Part shown: one piece after another, positions 31,632-39,805 of the stretch | Numbering within the stretch: position 1 is the first letter of the stretch | Layout: each line of letters opens with the position of its first letter | Source: Pseudomonas reinekei | Lineage (GTDB): Bacteria; Pseudomonadota; Gammaproteobacteria; Pseudomonadales; Pseudomonadaceae | Reading direction: 5' to 3' | Assembly: GCF_001945365.1 (NCBI RefSeq) | Contig: NZ_MSTQ01000010.1 | Span: 148,734-212,733 of the forward strand | Length of the DNA: 64,000 nucleotides | The notes under the pieces: model-generated | The model's database searches: none | What the model was told of the DNA's origin: nothing | What the model saw: only the letters and a program-made list of their open reading frames with translations | Made by a program: the position numbers and the translations under genes

Positions 31632-32867
31632 ATGGGTGCTCAAGCCACGCGGCTTTCAGACGTCAAAGTCAAAGCCGCGAAACCAAAGGAAAAAGACTAC
31701 ATCCTCACTGATGGCGACGGCCTTCAGATGAGAGTGAGAGCCAATGGCTCAAAGCTGTGGAATTTTAACTACATCCACCCAGCAACCAAAAAGCGGATCA
31801 ATATGGGCCTTGGTACCTTCCCGGAGGTGGGCTTGGCTCAAGCCCGGAAACGGACCGTAGAGGCCAGGGAGCTGGTGGCGCAAGGGTTCGATCCGAAAGA
31901 GAAGCGTGACGCTGATCGGCAAACGTTAAGAGCGACTACGGAACACACCTTCAAAAATGTGGCCACCGCATGGTTCGAGCTCAAGAAAGACTCTGTAACT
32001 ACTGCCTATGCTGAAGACATCTGGCGCTCTTTGACTCTGCATGTCTTTCCCGATTTGGGTGCTACCCCGATCTCAGCAATCACGGCTCCAGCGGTCATAA
32101 ATTTGCTTAGACCGCTAGAGACCAAAGGCAGCCTTGAGACAGTGAAGCGACTGAGCCAACGTCTTAACGAGATCATGACCTACGGCGTGAATTCCGGCTT
32201 GATTCACTCAAATCCACTCAGCGGGATTCGCTCGGTTTTCAAGAAACCAAAAAAGAAAAACATGGCAGCACTCGCCCCAGACGAGTTGAAAGAACTGATG
32301 GTGACGGTGGCGAATGCCAGTATAAAAAGGACCACGCGGTGCTTGATCGAGTGGCAGCTTCACACAATGACTCGCCCCGCAGAAGCAGCTACCGCACGGT
32401 GGGCAGACATCGACATCAGCAAGAAAACCTGGACGATACCTGCGGAGCGAATGAAAAAGCGCCGGACTCACATCATCCCGCTCACGGAACAGACTCTGGA
32501 GCTCCTGGAGGCTATAAAGCCGCTTAGCGGACACCGCGAGCATGTCTTCCCGGCAGACCGGAATCCCCGTACTCATTGCAACAGCCAAACCGCCAATATG
32601 GCTCTCAAGCGTATGGGTTTTGGAGGCCGCTTGGTTAGTCATGGAATGCGCTCAATGGCCAGCACCATCCTCAACGAGCACGGCTGGGATCCTGAGCTGA
32701 TTGAGGTTGCGCTTGCTCACGTCGATAAGGACGAGGTTCGTAGCGCGTATAATCGGGCAGATTACATAGAGCGAAGACGGCCCATGATGAAATGGTGGAG
32801 CGAGCACATCAAGGAAGCGGCTACCGGAAATCTGTCGATTTCCGCAATCATTGATCGCCTGGACTGA
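31632..32867 (+). CDS. Tyrosine recombinase, P4/CP4-57-type island integrase
   Basis: A 411-residue integrase. An N-terminal DUF4102 arm-binding domain (about 1-90, with LTDGDGLQMRVRANGSKLWN) precedes the SAM-like core-binding domain (about 105-190). The catalytic domain has Arg248 (in TRPAEAA), His337 and Arg340 (HGMR), His363 (ALAH) and nucleophile Tyr373 (SAYNRADY), so all key residues are present. The ATG at 31632 matches the family N-terminus MGAQATRLSD; the longer frame runs into attL. It lies 183 bp from the ssrA 3' end and should catalyse ssrA integration and excision. Confidence 0.95.
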   Translation: MGAQATRLSDVKVKAAKPKEKDYILTDGDGLQMRVRANGSKLWNFNYIHPATKKRINMGLGTFPEVGLAQARKRTVEARELVAQGFDPKEKRDADRQTLRATTEHTFKNVATAWFELKKDSVTTAYAEDIWRSLTLHVFPDLGATPISAITAPAVINLLRPLETKGSLETVKRLSQRLNEIMTYGVNSGLIHSNPLSGIRSVFKKPKKKNMAALAPDELKELMVTVANASIKRTTRCLIEWQLHTMTRPAEAATARWADIDISKKTWTIPAERMKKRRTHIIPLTEQTLELLEAIKPLSGHREHVFPADRNPRTHCNSQTANMALKRMGFGGRLVSHGMRSMASTILNEHGWDPELIEVALAHVDKDEVRSAYNRADYIERRRPMMKWWSEHIKEAATGNLSISAIIDRLD

Positions 32868-32883
32868 AGCTATCTTTTGTCTC

Positions 32884-33240
32884 ACACCGGATGAGCGCAT
32901 GAAGATGCGAGTGGCTTTCGTAATCCCAATTTCGGAAGACGTCGAAAAACTCGTGCAGAGCATTCCGCGAGCAGAAGGAAAACCCTATTTGTTTTCAGGG
33001 CAGGGCAAGACCGGGGTGATGCGCGCAAACGCCATACGCACGCGCCTGCATGGCATGGGATACGAACATATCACGCGACACGGCTTCCGCTCTTCGTTCA
33101 GGGACTGGGCGGGCGAATGCACTCACTACCCACGTGAGGTTTGCGAAATGGCGTTGGCTCATGACGAACGTGACCAAACTGAGGGGGCGTACTCTCGCTC
33201 CGACCTACTCGACAAGCGACGTGCGCTCATGACAGATTGA
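32884..33240 (+). pseudogene. C-terminal remnant of a second tyrosine integrase
   Basis: The frame opens inside a catalytic domain: DERMKMR (normally followed by RPH and a PLS stretch) and continues to the family end. The HxxR motif is in TRHGFRSSFRDW, the late His in MALAHDERD and the Tyr in GAYSRSDL. The N-terminal two thirds and the first catalytic Arg are missing. Its wording differs from the intact integrase upstream, so it is a relic of a different element and not a duplication. Confidence 0.8.
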
Positions 33241-33287
33241 GCTAATTTTTTATGATTAACTTCTGAGTTGGTACGTTCCGAGGAAGT

Positions 33288-34076
33288 ATGATTTCGATTA
33301 CAGATGCGCAGATTGAAGGTATTAAACGGCGTAAACAGTCCGAATTGAGACAGGCTTGCGAAAAAGATCTATTCTCAGGAAAGGACTGGTTCATCGCAAC
33401 CGCAGGAAGGATTTTGACTGTACTTGAGAAACTTAGCATTGAAGAAGCTTTAAAGCAGACGCTTGAAATAATTGTCCACCGCTTGTTAGTTTTCACTCAG
33501 CGATTTGCCCCCGAAACTAGGGAAAAGCTACTTTCAGACATATCTAAAATCGTAGATAGCGACGACAAGCTCATCGCTACCGCAGTGCGTAAATCAGCCA
33601 ACTTCTTATCATATCTAAGCCGAGAGGAACTTACGGTAGTAAATCATCTCATCAAAGCTTTTGACGAGCACAAGGACGCTAAAAAGTTTTCAGGCCTTTC
33701 GCCATTAGCAATTCCAACATTGCTTCTCAGCCTAGAGCACGCTTATGCAGGCCAAGATAGATTCGCAAAAGACAATACAGTTGACCGCCAAAAGTCAATA
33801 AAACGCACCAGAAGACTGCATAGCTTAAAATATAGCGATGCGCGCCTTAAAACCTGCGATCTTCTTGACGAACTACGACCTGAAAAAGGCTGGAAAGACG
33901 AAAATGAAGCAGCTACGAGTATCATGGAAAAACTCAAAGAGTATCTAGACAAAGAAAGAATTAGATACCCTAGCACTCAAGACAAAGCTATGCTTAAAAA
34001 GCGTTTGATAGCTTGGATGAAAGAGCATGACTTAGTGAAACTAGCCTTCGAGCAAAATAAACAGTGTAATGCTTGA
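33288..34076 (+). CDS. Unknown helical protein of the island
   Basis: A 262-residue protein I do not recognise. The start has AGGAAG just upstream. The sequence is charged and almost entirely helix-forming; residues 60-130 alternate hydrophobic and charged positions. A basic linker (RQKSIKRTRRLHSLKYSDAR near 170-190) leads to a lysine-rich C-terminal region. No signal peptide, membrane helix or catalytic motif is visible. Codons are A/T-rich compared with the core genes, fitting acquired DNA. It is convergent with the Gp2-like gene. The cargo position behind the integrase is where phage-defence genes often lie, but no function can be claimed. Confidence 0.65.
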   Translation: MISITDAQIEGIKRRKQSELRQACEKDLFSGKDWFIATAGRILTVLEKLSIEEALKQTLEIIVHRLLVFTQRFAPETREKLLSDISKIVDSDDKLIATAVRKSANFLSYLSREELTVVNHLIKAFDEHKDAKKFSGLSPLAIPTLLLSLEHAYAGQDRFAKDNTVDRQKSIKRTRRLHSLKYSDARLKTCDLLDELRPEKGWKDENEAATSIMEKLKEYLDKERIRYPSTQDKAMLKKRLIAWMKEHDLVKLAFEQNKQCNA

Positions 34077-34101
34077 AGGTTATATTAGAAGCAATCGCTC
34101 G

Positions 34102-35190
34102 CTATAAAAATTGTTTCGCCCTTGGCCTCCCCCCTTTCTGACCTTGTACAGTTTTTACTACCCCTTTATAGAACGAGCGCTTGTCTCCGGGCAAATAAGC
34201 ACGTACCCATCGATCAATTTTTGTCAGGTATGAAGCAGCCTCCTTGACCTCTTGTAATTTCTCAAGATCATAATAATCGAGTCGGCCGGTGCCATCTACG
34301 TTATGCCATGGCCGAGGCACGCAGTTCCAATAGTGCCCTTTCCCACAGGTGACCTGCTGCCATAACTCTCCTACACGAATACCCATTGTTAAATGCTCAC
34401 GGTGCTTTGACCCATCCAGGAACAACATCACATGAAAATGAAACCCCTTCCTGATACCGTACTCAAGCTTGCAGGCGTATCCGACCATAGATATAGGAGA
34501 GTCTTTTTTTGACAGCGCCTTGAACAAAGACTTTCGATGCTCGCATATCTCAGGGTGATAGGAATGCACCTCATATCCCTCGCGCGAAATTAAATCGCTT
34601 TCCTCTCCTGAGTAGCCTAGATCAACACGAACGACCAGCAATCGGGAGCAGCACTTCAGAATATCGTCAATGTATTTAGAAGTACTCCGAAAATTTTTAT
34701 CAGAAGCTCGCCGATGATTTCGTTCTGCCTTCTTGAACTCACCGGAGTTAAGATGAGCATAAAGACCGCGAACGTATGCATTAACATCCTTAACATTGTC
34801 GTCCGCACCCTCCTTAGAATACGCTTTAAAGTTATACTTAAACTCACTTCGCAATTCAAAGAACGCGTGCACATACGGGCTGAGCTTTACGACAGATTTC
34901 ATTTCTTCATAGCCACTTTCGTATGCACTGACGCGCATCGCTTCTACAACGATCTCCGCACGCTTAGAGGACACAATGTGAAACCCAGTATCTGATGCAG
35001 CATATTGAATTTTTGCTAGTACCTCACCCTTGGTCTCCAGTATCACACTCGTCGCCCGAATTATTGCAGCCACGGCGCCGAACATATTGGAAGGATGAAT
35101 AAACCACTCATCATTAAGCGTTTCATGATTCCACGCCAATTCAACTTTACGACCTTGCAACACATTAGCACATGCAGAATCATCATTCAT
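34102..35190 (-). CDS. YagK/YfjJ (inovirus Gp2-like) protein with HUH-type residues
   Basis: A 362-residue protein whose C-terminal half matches the YagK/YfjJ domain, a family annotated as inovirus-type Gp2 and found in CP4-6 and CP4-57. The HFH triad (251-253, in KGFHFHVMLFLDG) and Tyr321 in a YLTK motif fit an HUH rolling-circle initiation nuclease with one catalytic tyrosine. The N-terminal 170 residues are unassigned and helical. The base composition is A/T-rich. It is downstream of the AlpA regulator on the same strand, so it may be controlled by it. A replication role is inference. Confidence 0.75.
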   Translation of the reverse strand: MNDDSACANVLQGRKVELAWNHETLNDEWFIHPSNMFGAVAAIIRATSVILETKGEVLAKIQYAASDTGFHIVSSKRAEIVVEAMRVSAYESGYEEMKSVVKLSPYVHAFFELRSEFKYNFKAYSKEGADDNVKDVNAYVRGLYAHLNSGEFKKAERNHRRASDKNFRSTSKYIDDILKCCSRLLVVRVDLGYSGEESDLISREGYEVHSYHPEICEHRKSLFKALSKKDSPISMVGYACKLEYGIRKGFHFHVMLFLDGSKHREHLTMGIRVGELWQQVTCGKGHYWNCVPRPWHNVDGTGRLDYYDLEKLQEVKEAASYLTKIDRWVRAYLPGDKRSFYKGVVKTVQGQKGGRPRAKQFL

Positions 35191-35435
35191 ATTTCATCCT
35201 CGACCACTACAGACGCCAAGCTCGTACCAGTAACGCCACTCAATACAAAGCAGCGATTACACACATTCAATATTAGATATAATTATTGATATAACATATA
35301 AACCAATACTCACCCACGCAATACTTACGGCAATATCTGACCGCGCTCACCTCTAGAGGGGTTTATCAAGCTCTAAAATATTTAAACTCAGAATAAAACC
35401 TGAAAAAAGTTAGTGTCGAATTTTTGATAACACCC

Positions 35436-35660
35436 TTACTCTTGACCGAGCGTTATCCTGGACTCTATCCAGCCGTTTATATGCTCATCTAGCCAACCAA
35501 TAGCTGACAAGCCAATCTTAATTGGTTTAGGGAAGGTATTATCATAGCGGGTGGATTTCGGATTGATTCGATCATAAATAGTCGACTTTGAAAGACCTAC
35601 TCGCCTTGTGACCTCTGCCATTCGCAGTATCTGCATTGCTTTTTTAGGTTCGGTATTCAT
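35436..35660 (-). CDS. AlpA-family DNA-binding regulator/excisionase
   Basis: A 74-residue protein with a MerR-like winged helix: LRMAEVTRRVGLSKSTIYDR (about 12-31) followed by FPKPIKIGLSAIGWLDEHIN. This is the AlpA family. E. coli CP4-57 AlpA activates integrase expression and thereby excision at ssrA, the same attachment gene used here. It is upstream of the Gp2-like gene with a 245-bp A/T-rich gap that holds no other gene but several TATAAT-like stretches. Confidence 0.88.
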   Translation of the reverse strand: MNTEPKKAMQILRMAEVTRRVGLSKSTIYDRINPKSTRYDNTFPKPIKIGLSAIGWLDEHINGWIESRITLGQE

Positions 35661-36282
35661 CAGGGGCCTCCTCGTATGGCTTGGAGAACAGGCTATGGCA
35701 TAACGCTGAACACGTCATTCACCTCATGATCGCTCGCAAACAATCCCCGCCGTTGACAGCCACTGCTGCTACCCCCCTTGACAGCGAAGCGCGACCTGAC
35801 TAATCGCGCAGCGCAGCGCGTGCATAACGACAGAAGTTAGTTCGCAAAAATAAAACTTAGTTCTTTGATCGAAAATTCACGCGCAGTTTAAAAGCGCACC
35901 GTTCTGCCGAACGATCCAAACTCATCTTTTCACATCCAAACATGTCCAATCCAATCAAACTCAGCAACAATCATGCCTGTTCCCCTCAGTAAAGGGCGGG
36001 GCGCGATAGCCGGTTTCATTCAACTTTTTAAATGCTCATCCCGCAGCTTCACTCCCCTGCTATTTTTGCAATTCGTAGCGGGAAAAGCAGGAAGCAGCTG
36101 TCTGCGATACACAAAAATCGCAGTCAAAAAAATCTCAGTCATACATCACGAACCTGGATCTCTGCGCACCAATTACCTCTCCCGACTCGGCAGTTCACAT
36201 CCAAGCAGATCGTCCATGCGACCTGCTTGATGGGCTCTATGCCCGTGCAATGACTTCATCTCTCTATAAAAGGAAAGCGCTC
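35661..36282. other. Non-coding gap between AlpA and the zinc-ribbon gene
   Basis: No convincing gene. The left half (35690-35960) has short direct repeats of the type GTTAGTTCGCAAAAATAAA / CTTAGTTC and GCGCAGCGCAGCGCG, and could hold the AlpA promoter or a replication origin for the Gp2-like protein. The right half leads to the ribosome site of the next gene. Short open frames here lack family resemblance. Confidence 0.35.
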
Positions 36283-36618
36283 ATGACCATCCAGTGTCCA
36301 AGCTGCCAATCAGCTTCTGTAATGACCAAAGATATTGCCAAGAAAATCGGTGCCCTTATCGGCACCGTCGGTGGCGCCGCCCAAGGGGTCACCGGGGCAA
36401 TGACCGGGGCCGAGGTTGGTGCTGTTATCGGCGTCATCGCCGGCCCTCCTGGGGTCGCCGTTGGCGGAATTGCCGGTGCCATTCTCGGCGGATTAGCAGG
36501 TGCGGCAACAGGCTGTATCGCTGGCGCCAAACTCGGCGAGATAGTAGATGAACGAGTTTTGGACAATTTCCTCTGCCTAGACTGCGGACTTTCGTTTAGC
36601 TGTCGTCAGTCTATTTGA
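36283..36618 (+). CDS. Zinc-ribbon protein with glycine-zipper hydrophobic core
   Basis: A 111-residue protein. CPSC near the N-terminus (residues 4-7) and CLDC near the C-terminus could form a split zinc ribbon. Between them is a 65-residue stretch made of Gly, Ala, Ile and Val in GxxxG-type spacing (for example VGGAAQGVTGAMTGAEVGAV), which looks like membrane-interacting glycine-zipper helices. The ATG at 36283 follows AAAAGGAAAG. Function unknown. It stands upstream of the DUF932 and RadC genes, a combination common in proteobacterial islands. Confidence 0.7.
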   Translation: MTIQCPSCQSASVMTKDIAKKIGALIGTVGGAAQGVTGAMTGAEVGAVIGVIAGPPGVAVGGIAGAILGGLAGAATGCIAGAKLGEIVDERVLDNFLCLDCGLSFSCRQSI

Positions 36619-36771
36619 CCTGAAGTTTGAACTGCTCGCCTCCCGCTTGAAGCAAGCGCTACTCACCATCTGATTCATCGCTCCGCTCTCCTCGATCACG
36701 ACTCCGCATGCCGAAGGTTCCCTGCTGAATGCTCAGCGGCCTCGCCGTGCCCCTATGAAAAGGAAGTTCCC

Positions 36772-37740
36772 ATGGCACACCTCATCGAACAAATGGCTTA
36801 CGTTGGCGCTACGCCCTGGCATGGCCTGGGCAGTCGCCTTACAGAGAAACAGCCGCTGGAAGTCTGGCAGCGTGAAGCCGGCATGAACTGGCAGATTCAG
36901 GACAGCCCGGTTCATTTCAAAGCCGATACCGCTGGCCATCTGGGCAGCATTCACTCGTTCCCGGAACAAAAGGTGCTGTATCGCTCCGACACCAAAGCAC
37001 CGTTGTCGGTGGTCTCGCATCGCTATCAGGTAGTGCAACCTCGTGAAGTTCTGGAGTTCTACCGAGACCTGACGGAGTTCTCGGGCTACGAATTGGAAAC
37101 TGCTGGCGTGCTCAAAGGTGGTCGCAAGTTCTGGGCACTCGCCAGAACCGGTCAGGCAACAACGCTGAAGGACAATGATCGGGTCAATGGTTATCTGCTG
37201 CTGGCAACTTCCTGCGATGGCACACTGGCGACCACCGCCACCCCCACCACCGTTCGCGTGGTCTGCAATAACACTTTGAGCATTTCCCTAAACGGCGCCA
37301 GTCACGCCATCAAGGTTTCGCACAGCACACGCTTTGATCCGCGAACTGTAAAAAATCAACTGGGCATCGCCGTCTCGCAATGGGACGAATTCATGTACCG
37401 GATGCGCGCCCTCGCCGAACGCAAGGTTCAGACGAAAGAGGCCCTTGGCTTTTTTATGGACGTGCTATGCGACACCGGAGCCCATGACCCCATTCCCAAT
37501 GTACTGCCCAACAAGCGAGCTATGGAGAAGGTGCAAAACCTTTACGAAGGTAAAGGCCAAGGAGCTGATTTGGAGTCTGCTCGCGGTACAGCATGGGGCT
37601 TGCTAAACGCCGTGACTGAATACGTGGATCATGAAAGACGCGCCAGGAGCTCTGAGTATCGAATGGATTCGGCATGGTTTGGACAAGGCGCAGTAATCAA
37701 ACAGAAGGCACTCAATGCAGCCTTACAACTCGTTGTGTGA
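36772..37740 (+). CDS. DUF932 (phage/plasmid-like) protein
   Basis: A 322-residue member of the DUF932/TIGR03299 family that accompanies plasmids, phages and islands; its biochemical role is unknown. The opening is typical (MAHLIEQMAYVGATPWHGLG), as are the middle YLLLATSCDGTLATTATPT and the end DSAWFGQGAVIKQKALNAA. It is preceded by AAAAGGAAG in a leader resembling that of the gene upstream. A decayed second copy of its C-terminus lies at 41804-41881. Confidence 0.85.
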   Translation: MAHLIEQMAYVGATPWHGLGSRLTEKQPLEVWQREAGMNWQIQDSPVHFKADTAGHLGSIHSFPEQKVLYRSDTKAPLSVVSHRYQVVQPREVLEFYRDLTEFSGYELETAGVLKGGRKFWALARTGQATTLKDNDRVNGYLLLATSCDGTLATTATPTTVRVVCNNTLSISLNGASHAIKVSHSTRFDPRTVKNQLGIAVSQWDEFMYRMRALAERKVQTKEALGFFMDVLCDTGAHDPIPNVLPNKRAMEKVQNLYEGKGQGADLESARGTAWGLLNAVTEYVDHERRARSSEYRMDSAWFGQGAVIKQKALNAALQLVV

Positions 37741-37873
37741 ACCATCGAGCCACAGCACTGCCGAGCGCTCTCGCCTAAAGGGGCGTTCGGAATCATTTAA
37801 TCCCAACACCCACATTCCAGTACTGCGCCACCCACCCGCCAGTGCATCCACGCGTTCGGATAGGAATATCAGC

Positions 37874-38371
37874 ATGAAATATCCCAAGCTCAGCCCCGGG
37901 GAAACGCCCGACACCTATGTCATGGAATCACCAGTCACCGAGTCCGACATCCTGCAGATGGCTCAACAACTCGCGATGTATCGTCTGTCTAAAGGACGGG
38001 CGTTGACTGAGAGTAGACTCGTTATCAGCCACCTACAAACGCTGCTGCAATTCCATGATTACGAGGTCCTTGCTTTGTTACTACTCGATACCGAGCACCG
38101 CGTTATTGGCTTTAAGGAACTATTCAGGGGCGCATTGGAGGTTGCATGCGTGTCCCCTAGGGAGGTGGTCAAGATCGCCTTGGAGCATAACGCTGCGGCC
38201 GTGATTCTGGTGCATAACCATCCTTGCGGTGATCCGGAGCCCGGTCAAGCAGATGGCATACTGACCACCACCCTCAGGAACGCCTTCAACATGATCGGCA
38301 CCCGAATATTGGATCATGTAGTGGTGAGCCATCAAGGTTGCGTGTCGTTGGCCGAACAAGGTTACCTGTAA
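37874..38371 (+). CDS. RadC-type JAB/MPN domain protein (short form)
   Basis: A 165-residue RadC-family protein lacking the N-terminal helix-hairpin-helix part of chromosomal RadC, as is usual for island-borne copies. The JAMM metal motif is present as HNHPCGDPEPGQAD near 119-132: both His and the Asp are kept, but the conserved Ser of HxHx7SxxD is Gly. That may weaken catalysis. The ATG at 37874 gives MKYPKLSPGE; the longer frame overlaps DUF932. It lies 133 bp after DUF932 and is probably in the same transcript. Confidence 0.87.
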   Translation: MKYPKLSPGETPDTYVMESPVTESDILQMAQQLAMYRLSKGRALTESRLVISHLQTLLQFHDYEVLALLLLDTEHRVIGFKELFRGALEVACVSPREVVKIALEHNAAAVILVHNHPCGDPEPGQADGILTTTLRNAFNMIGTRILDHVVVSHQGCVSLAEQGYL

Positions 38372-38398
38372 CGCCTAGGCTCACATCGTCCAAATAGA

Positions 38399-38581
38399 CT
38401 GCCCTTGGCGGTGCTCAAGGATGCAGCGGCCCGAGTGGCGTCTGGCGATCTTAGCCAAGCGATTCAGGTGACCGGTGACGATGAGGTCACCCAGGTTCAG
38501 CAGTCTGTGCGCACGATGCAAAGTACGCTGCGCGATGCTCTGCAAAATATACAGGGCTCGGCGACTCAATTGGCGAGCAAT
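38399..38581 (+). pseudogene. Chemoreceptor (MCP) fragment, HAMP region
   Basis: The frame reads LAVLKDAAARVASGDLSQAI then VTGDDEVTQVQQSVRTMQST and a short continuation to QGSATQLASN. This is the HAMP linker and start of the signalling helix of a methyl-accepting chemotaxis protein. Both the ligand/membrane part and the signalling tip are missing, and it abuts the 3' end of the next gene. Confidence 0.75.
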
Positions 38582-39192
38582 TGCAGCACCTCACGCACCA
38601 GTATGGCGATGCTCGTCACGCCCATCTTTTCCTTGATCTTGGTGCGGTAGACGTCGACAGTCCTCACGCTGATGCCCAGCTCCCGAGCTATCACCTTGCT
38701 GGCCTTGCCATCAATCATCAGCATCAACACCTCACGTTCACGACTGGTCAACAGCCCCAGCTTGCCTTGCAGTTGCTGGCGCTGCTCCTGATCGGCCTGG
38801 GCGTGCACGGCGTACTTCAGCGCAGTCTGGATACGATCGATCATCTGTTGCGGGTTGTAAGGCTTCTCGACGAAGTCCAGCGCGCCATTCTTCATCGCCA
38901 TCACCGACATTGAAATGTCACCGTGGGCCGAGACGAAAATGGTCGGCAAGGTGCTGCCGCGCTGGTTAAGGATGTCCCGCAACTGGAAACCGCTGGTTTC
39001 CGGCATACGCACGTCCAGCACTAGACAGGCTGGTTGCATGGGGTCGTACTGGCGGAGGAATTCTTCGGCGCCTGCAAAGCACTGCGCCGGCACGCTGACC
39101 GACTCCAGCAACCAAGCCAGCGAGGAGCACAGGTCTTTGTCGTCGTCGACGATATAAACAATCGGTTTACGAGTTTCCATCGGGGCAGCCAT
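38566..39192 (-). CDS. Orphan FixJ/NarL-type response regulator
   Basis: A 208-residue two-domain regulator. The receiver domain (about 10-125) has the acidic pocket VDDD, phospho-acceptor Asp60 in LVLDVRMPETSG, the Thr/Ser site in FVSAHGD and Lys in FVEKPYNP. A LuxR-type helix-turn-helix follows (about 145-205, with LTSREREVLMLMIDGKASKV). No sensor kinase is nearby. G/C content and codons look like the host genome, unlike the A/T-rich genes at 33-35 kb, so it was probably copied or moved from a Pseudomonas chromosome. Confidence 0.9.
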   Translation of the reverse strand: MAAPMETRKPIVYIVDDDKDLCSSLAWLLESVSVPAQCFAGAEEFLRQYDPMQPACLVLDVRMPETSGFQLRDILNQRGSTLPTIFVSAHGDISMSVMAMKNGALDFVEKPYNPQQMIDRIQTALKYAVHAQADQEQRQQLQGKLGLLTSREREVLMLMIDGKASKVIARELGISVRTVDVYRTKIKEKMGVTSIAILVREVLQLLAN

Positions 39193-39434
39193 GAAAATTT
39201 CTAATTATTTTTTCGCATGCGAACGCACGGCGCGCATCGGCGCATCTTTCTGGAGCCAGTGTGCAGAATACGCGGTGTGGCCGGCTCTTGCGATAAAGAA
39301 ACCCCCTAGTCGACTAGCGAAAAGCCAACCTCATCAAGGGATCGTTAGATCGGTAGCGCCGAGTTCGGGCATAGTCTTGCGCCATCACCTACGGACCGCA
39401 CAAAGGCGGTCCTCCTAAACGAAGGGAGATCCGC

Positions 39435-39551
39435 ATGCCCCATCTGAGCCAACAGCAAATCGACTTTCGTCACGCCATGGCGAAGCTGCCTGGCGCGGTG
39501 AACATCACCACCAAGCACACCATACTAGCTGCGCAAGGCGAGCTCGCCTAA
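39435..39551 (+). pseudogene. N-terminal stub of a flavin reductase (HpaC-like)
   Basis: After a good ribosome site (AAGGGAG) the frame gives MPHLSQQQIDFRHAMAKLPG AV and NITT-like residues, resembling the start of HpaC/flavin reductase-like proteins, then diverges and stops after 38 residues. The rest of the gene is missing. The identification is by memory of the family start and is moderate. Confidence 0.55.
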
Positions 39552-39651
39552 CAAGACAAAGGGGCACTCTTCAACCGTAATCAAAGGCATGAGGTTCGTT
39601 CTTTTATCAATCTAAAAACAACTTTTTTCTAAGTCATCACTCAAGAGAAAA

Positions 39652-39666
39652 TGTAGTAAAACCACA
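39652..39666. promoter_or_regulatory. HexR-type operator
   Basis: TGTAGTAAAACCACA is close to the HexR consensus (TGTAAT-N3-ATTACA) and lies 140 bp before hexR. Autoregulation of hexR is known in pseudomonads; here the site travelled with the gene. Confidence 0.5.
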
Positions 39667-39805
39667 ACACTTATCCAAAGTGCATATTCCGAGTGGTGGA
39701 AGGTCGGGGCCATGAGTAGGATAGGCCACCGTTATGGGCCTCACCAAAGGCCCTTTATGCATTAGCCGCTCGCTTTATCGGCGCCGGTGAATTAAGGAAA
39801 CGTAT

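Noticed and set aside
32851..33240. Second functional integrase
   Set aside because: The N-terminal domains and the first catalytic arginine are missing, so it is a remnant.
35973..36230. 85-codon plus-strand frame before the zinc-ribbon gene
   Set aside because: No ribosome site at suitable distance, no family resemblance, and another frame overlaps it with equal length.
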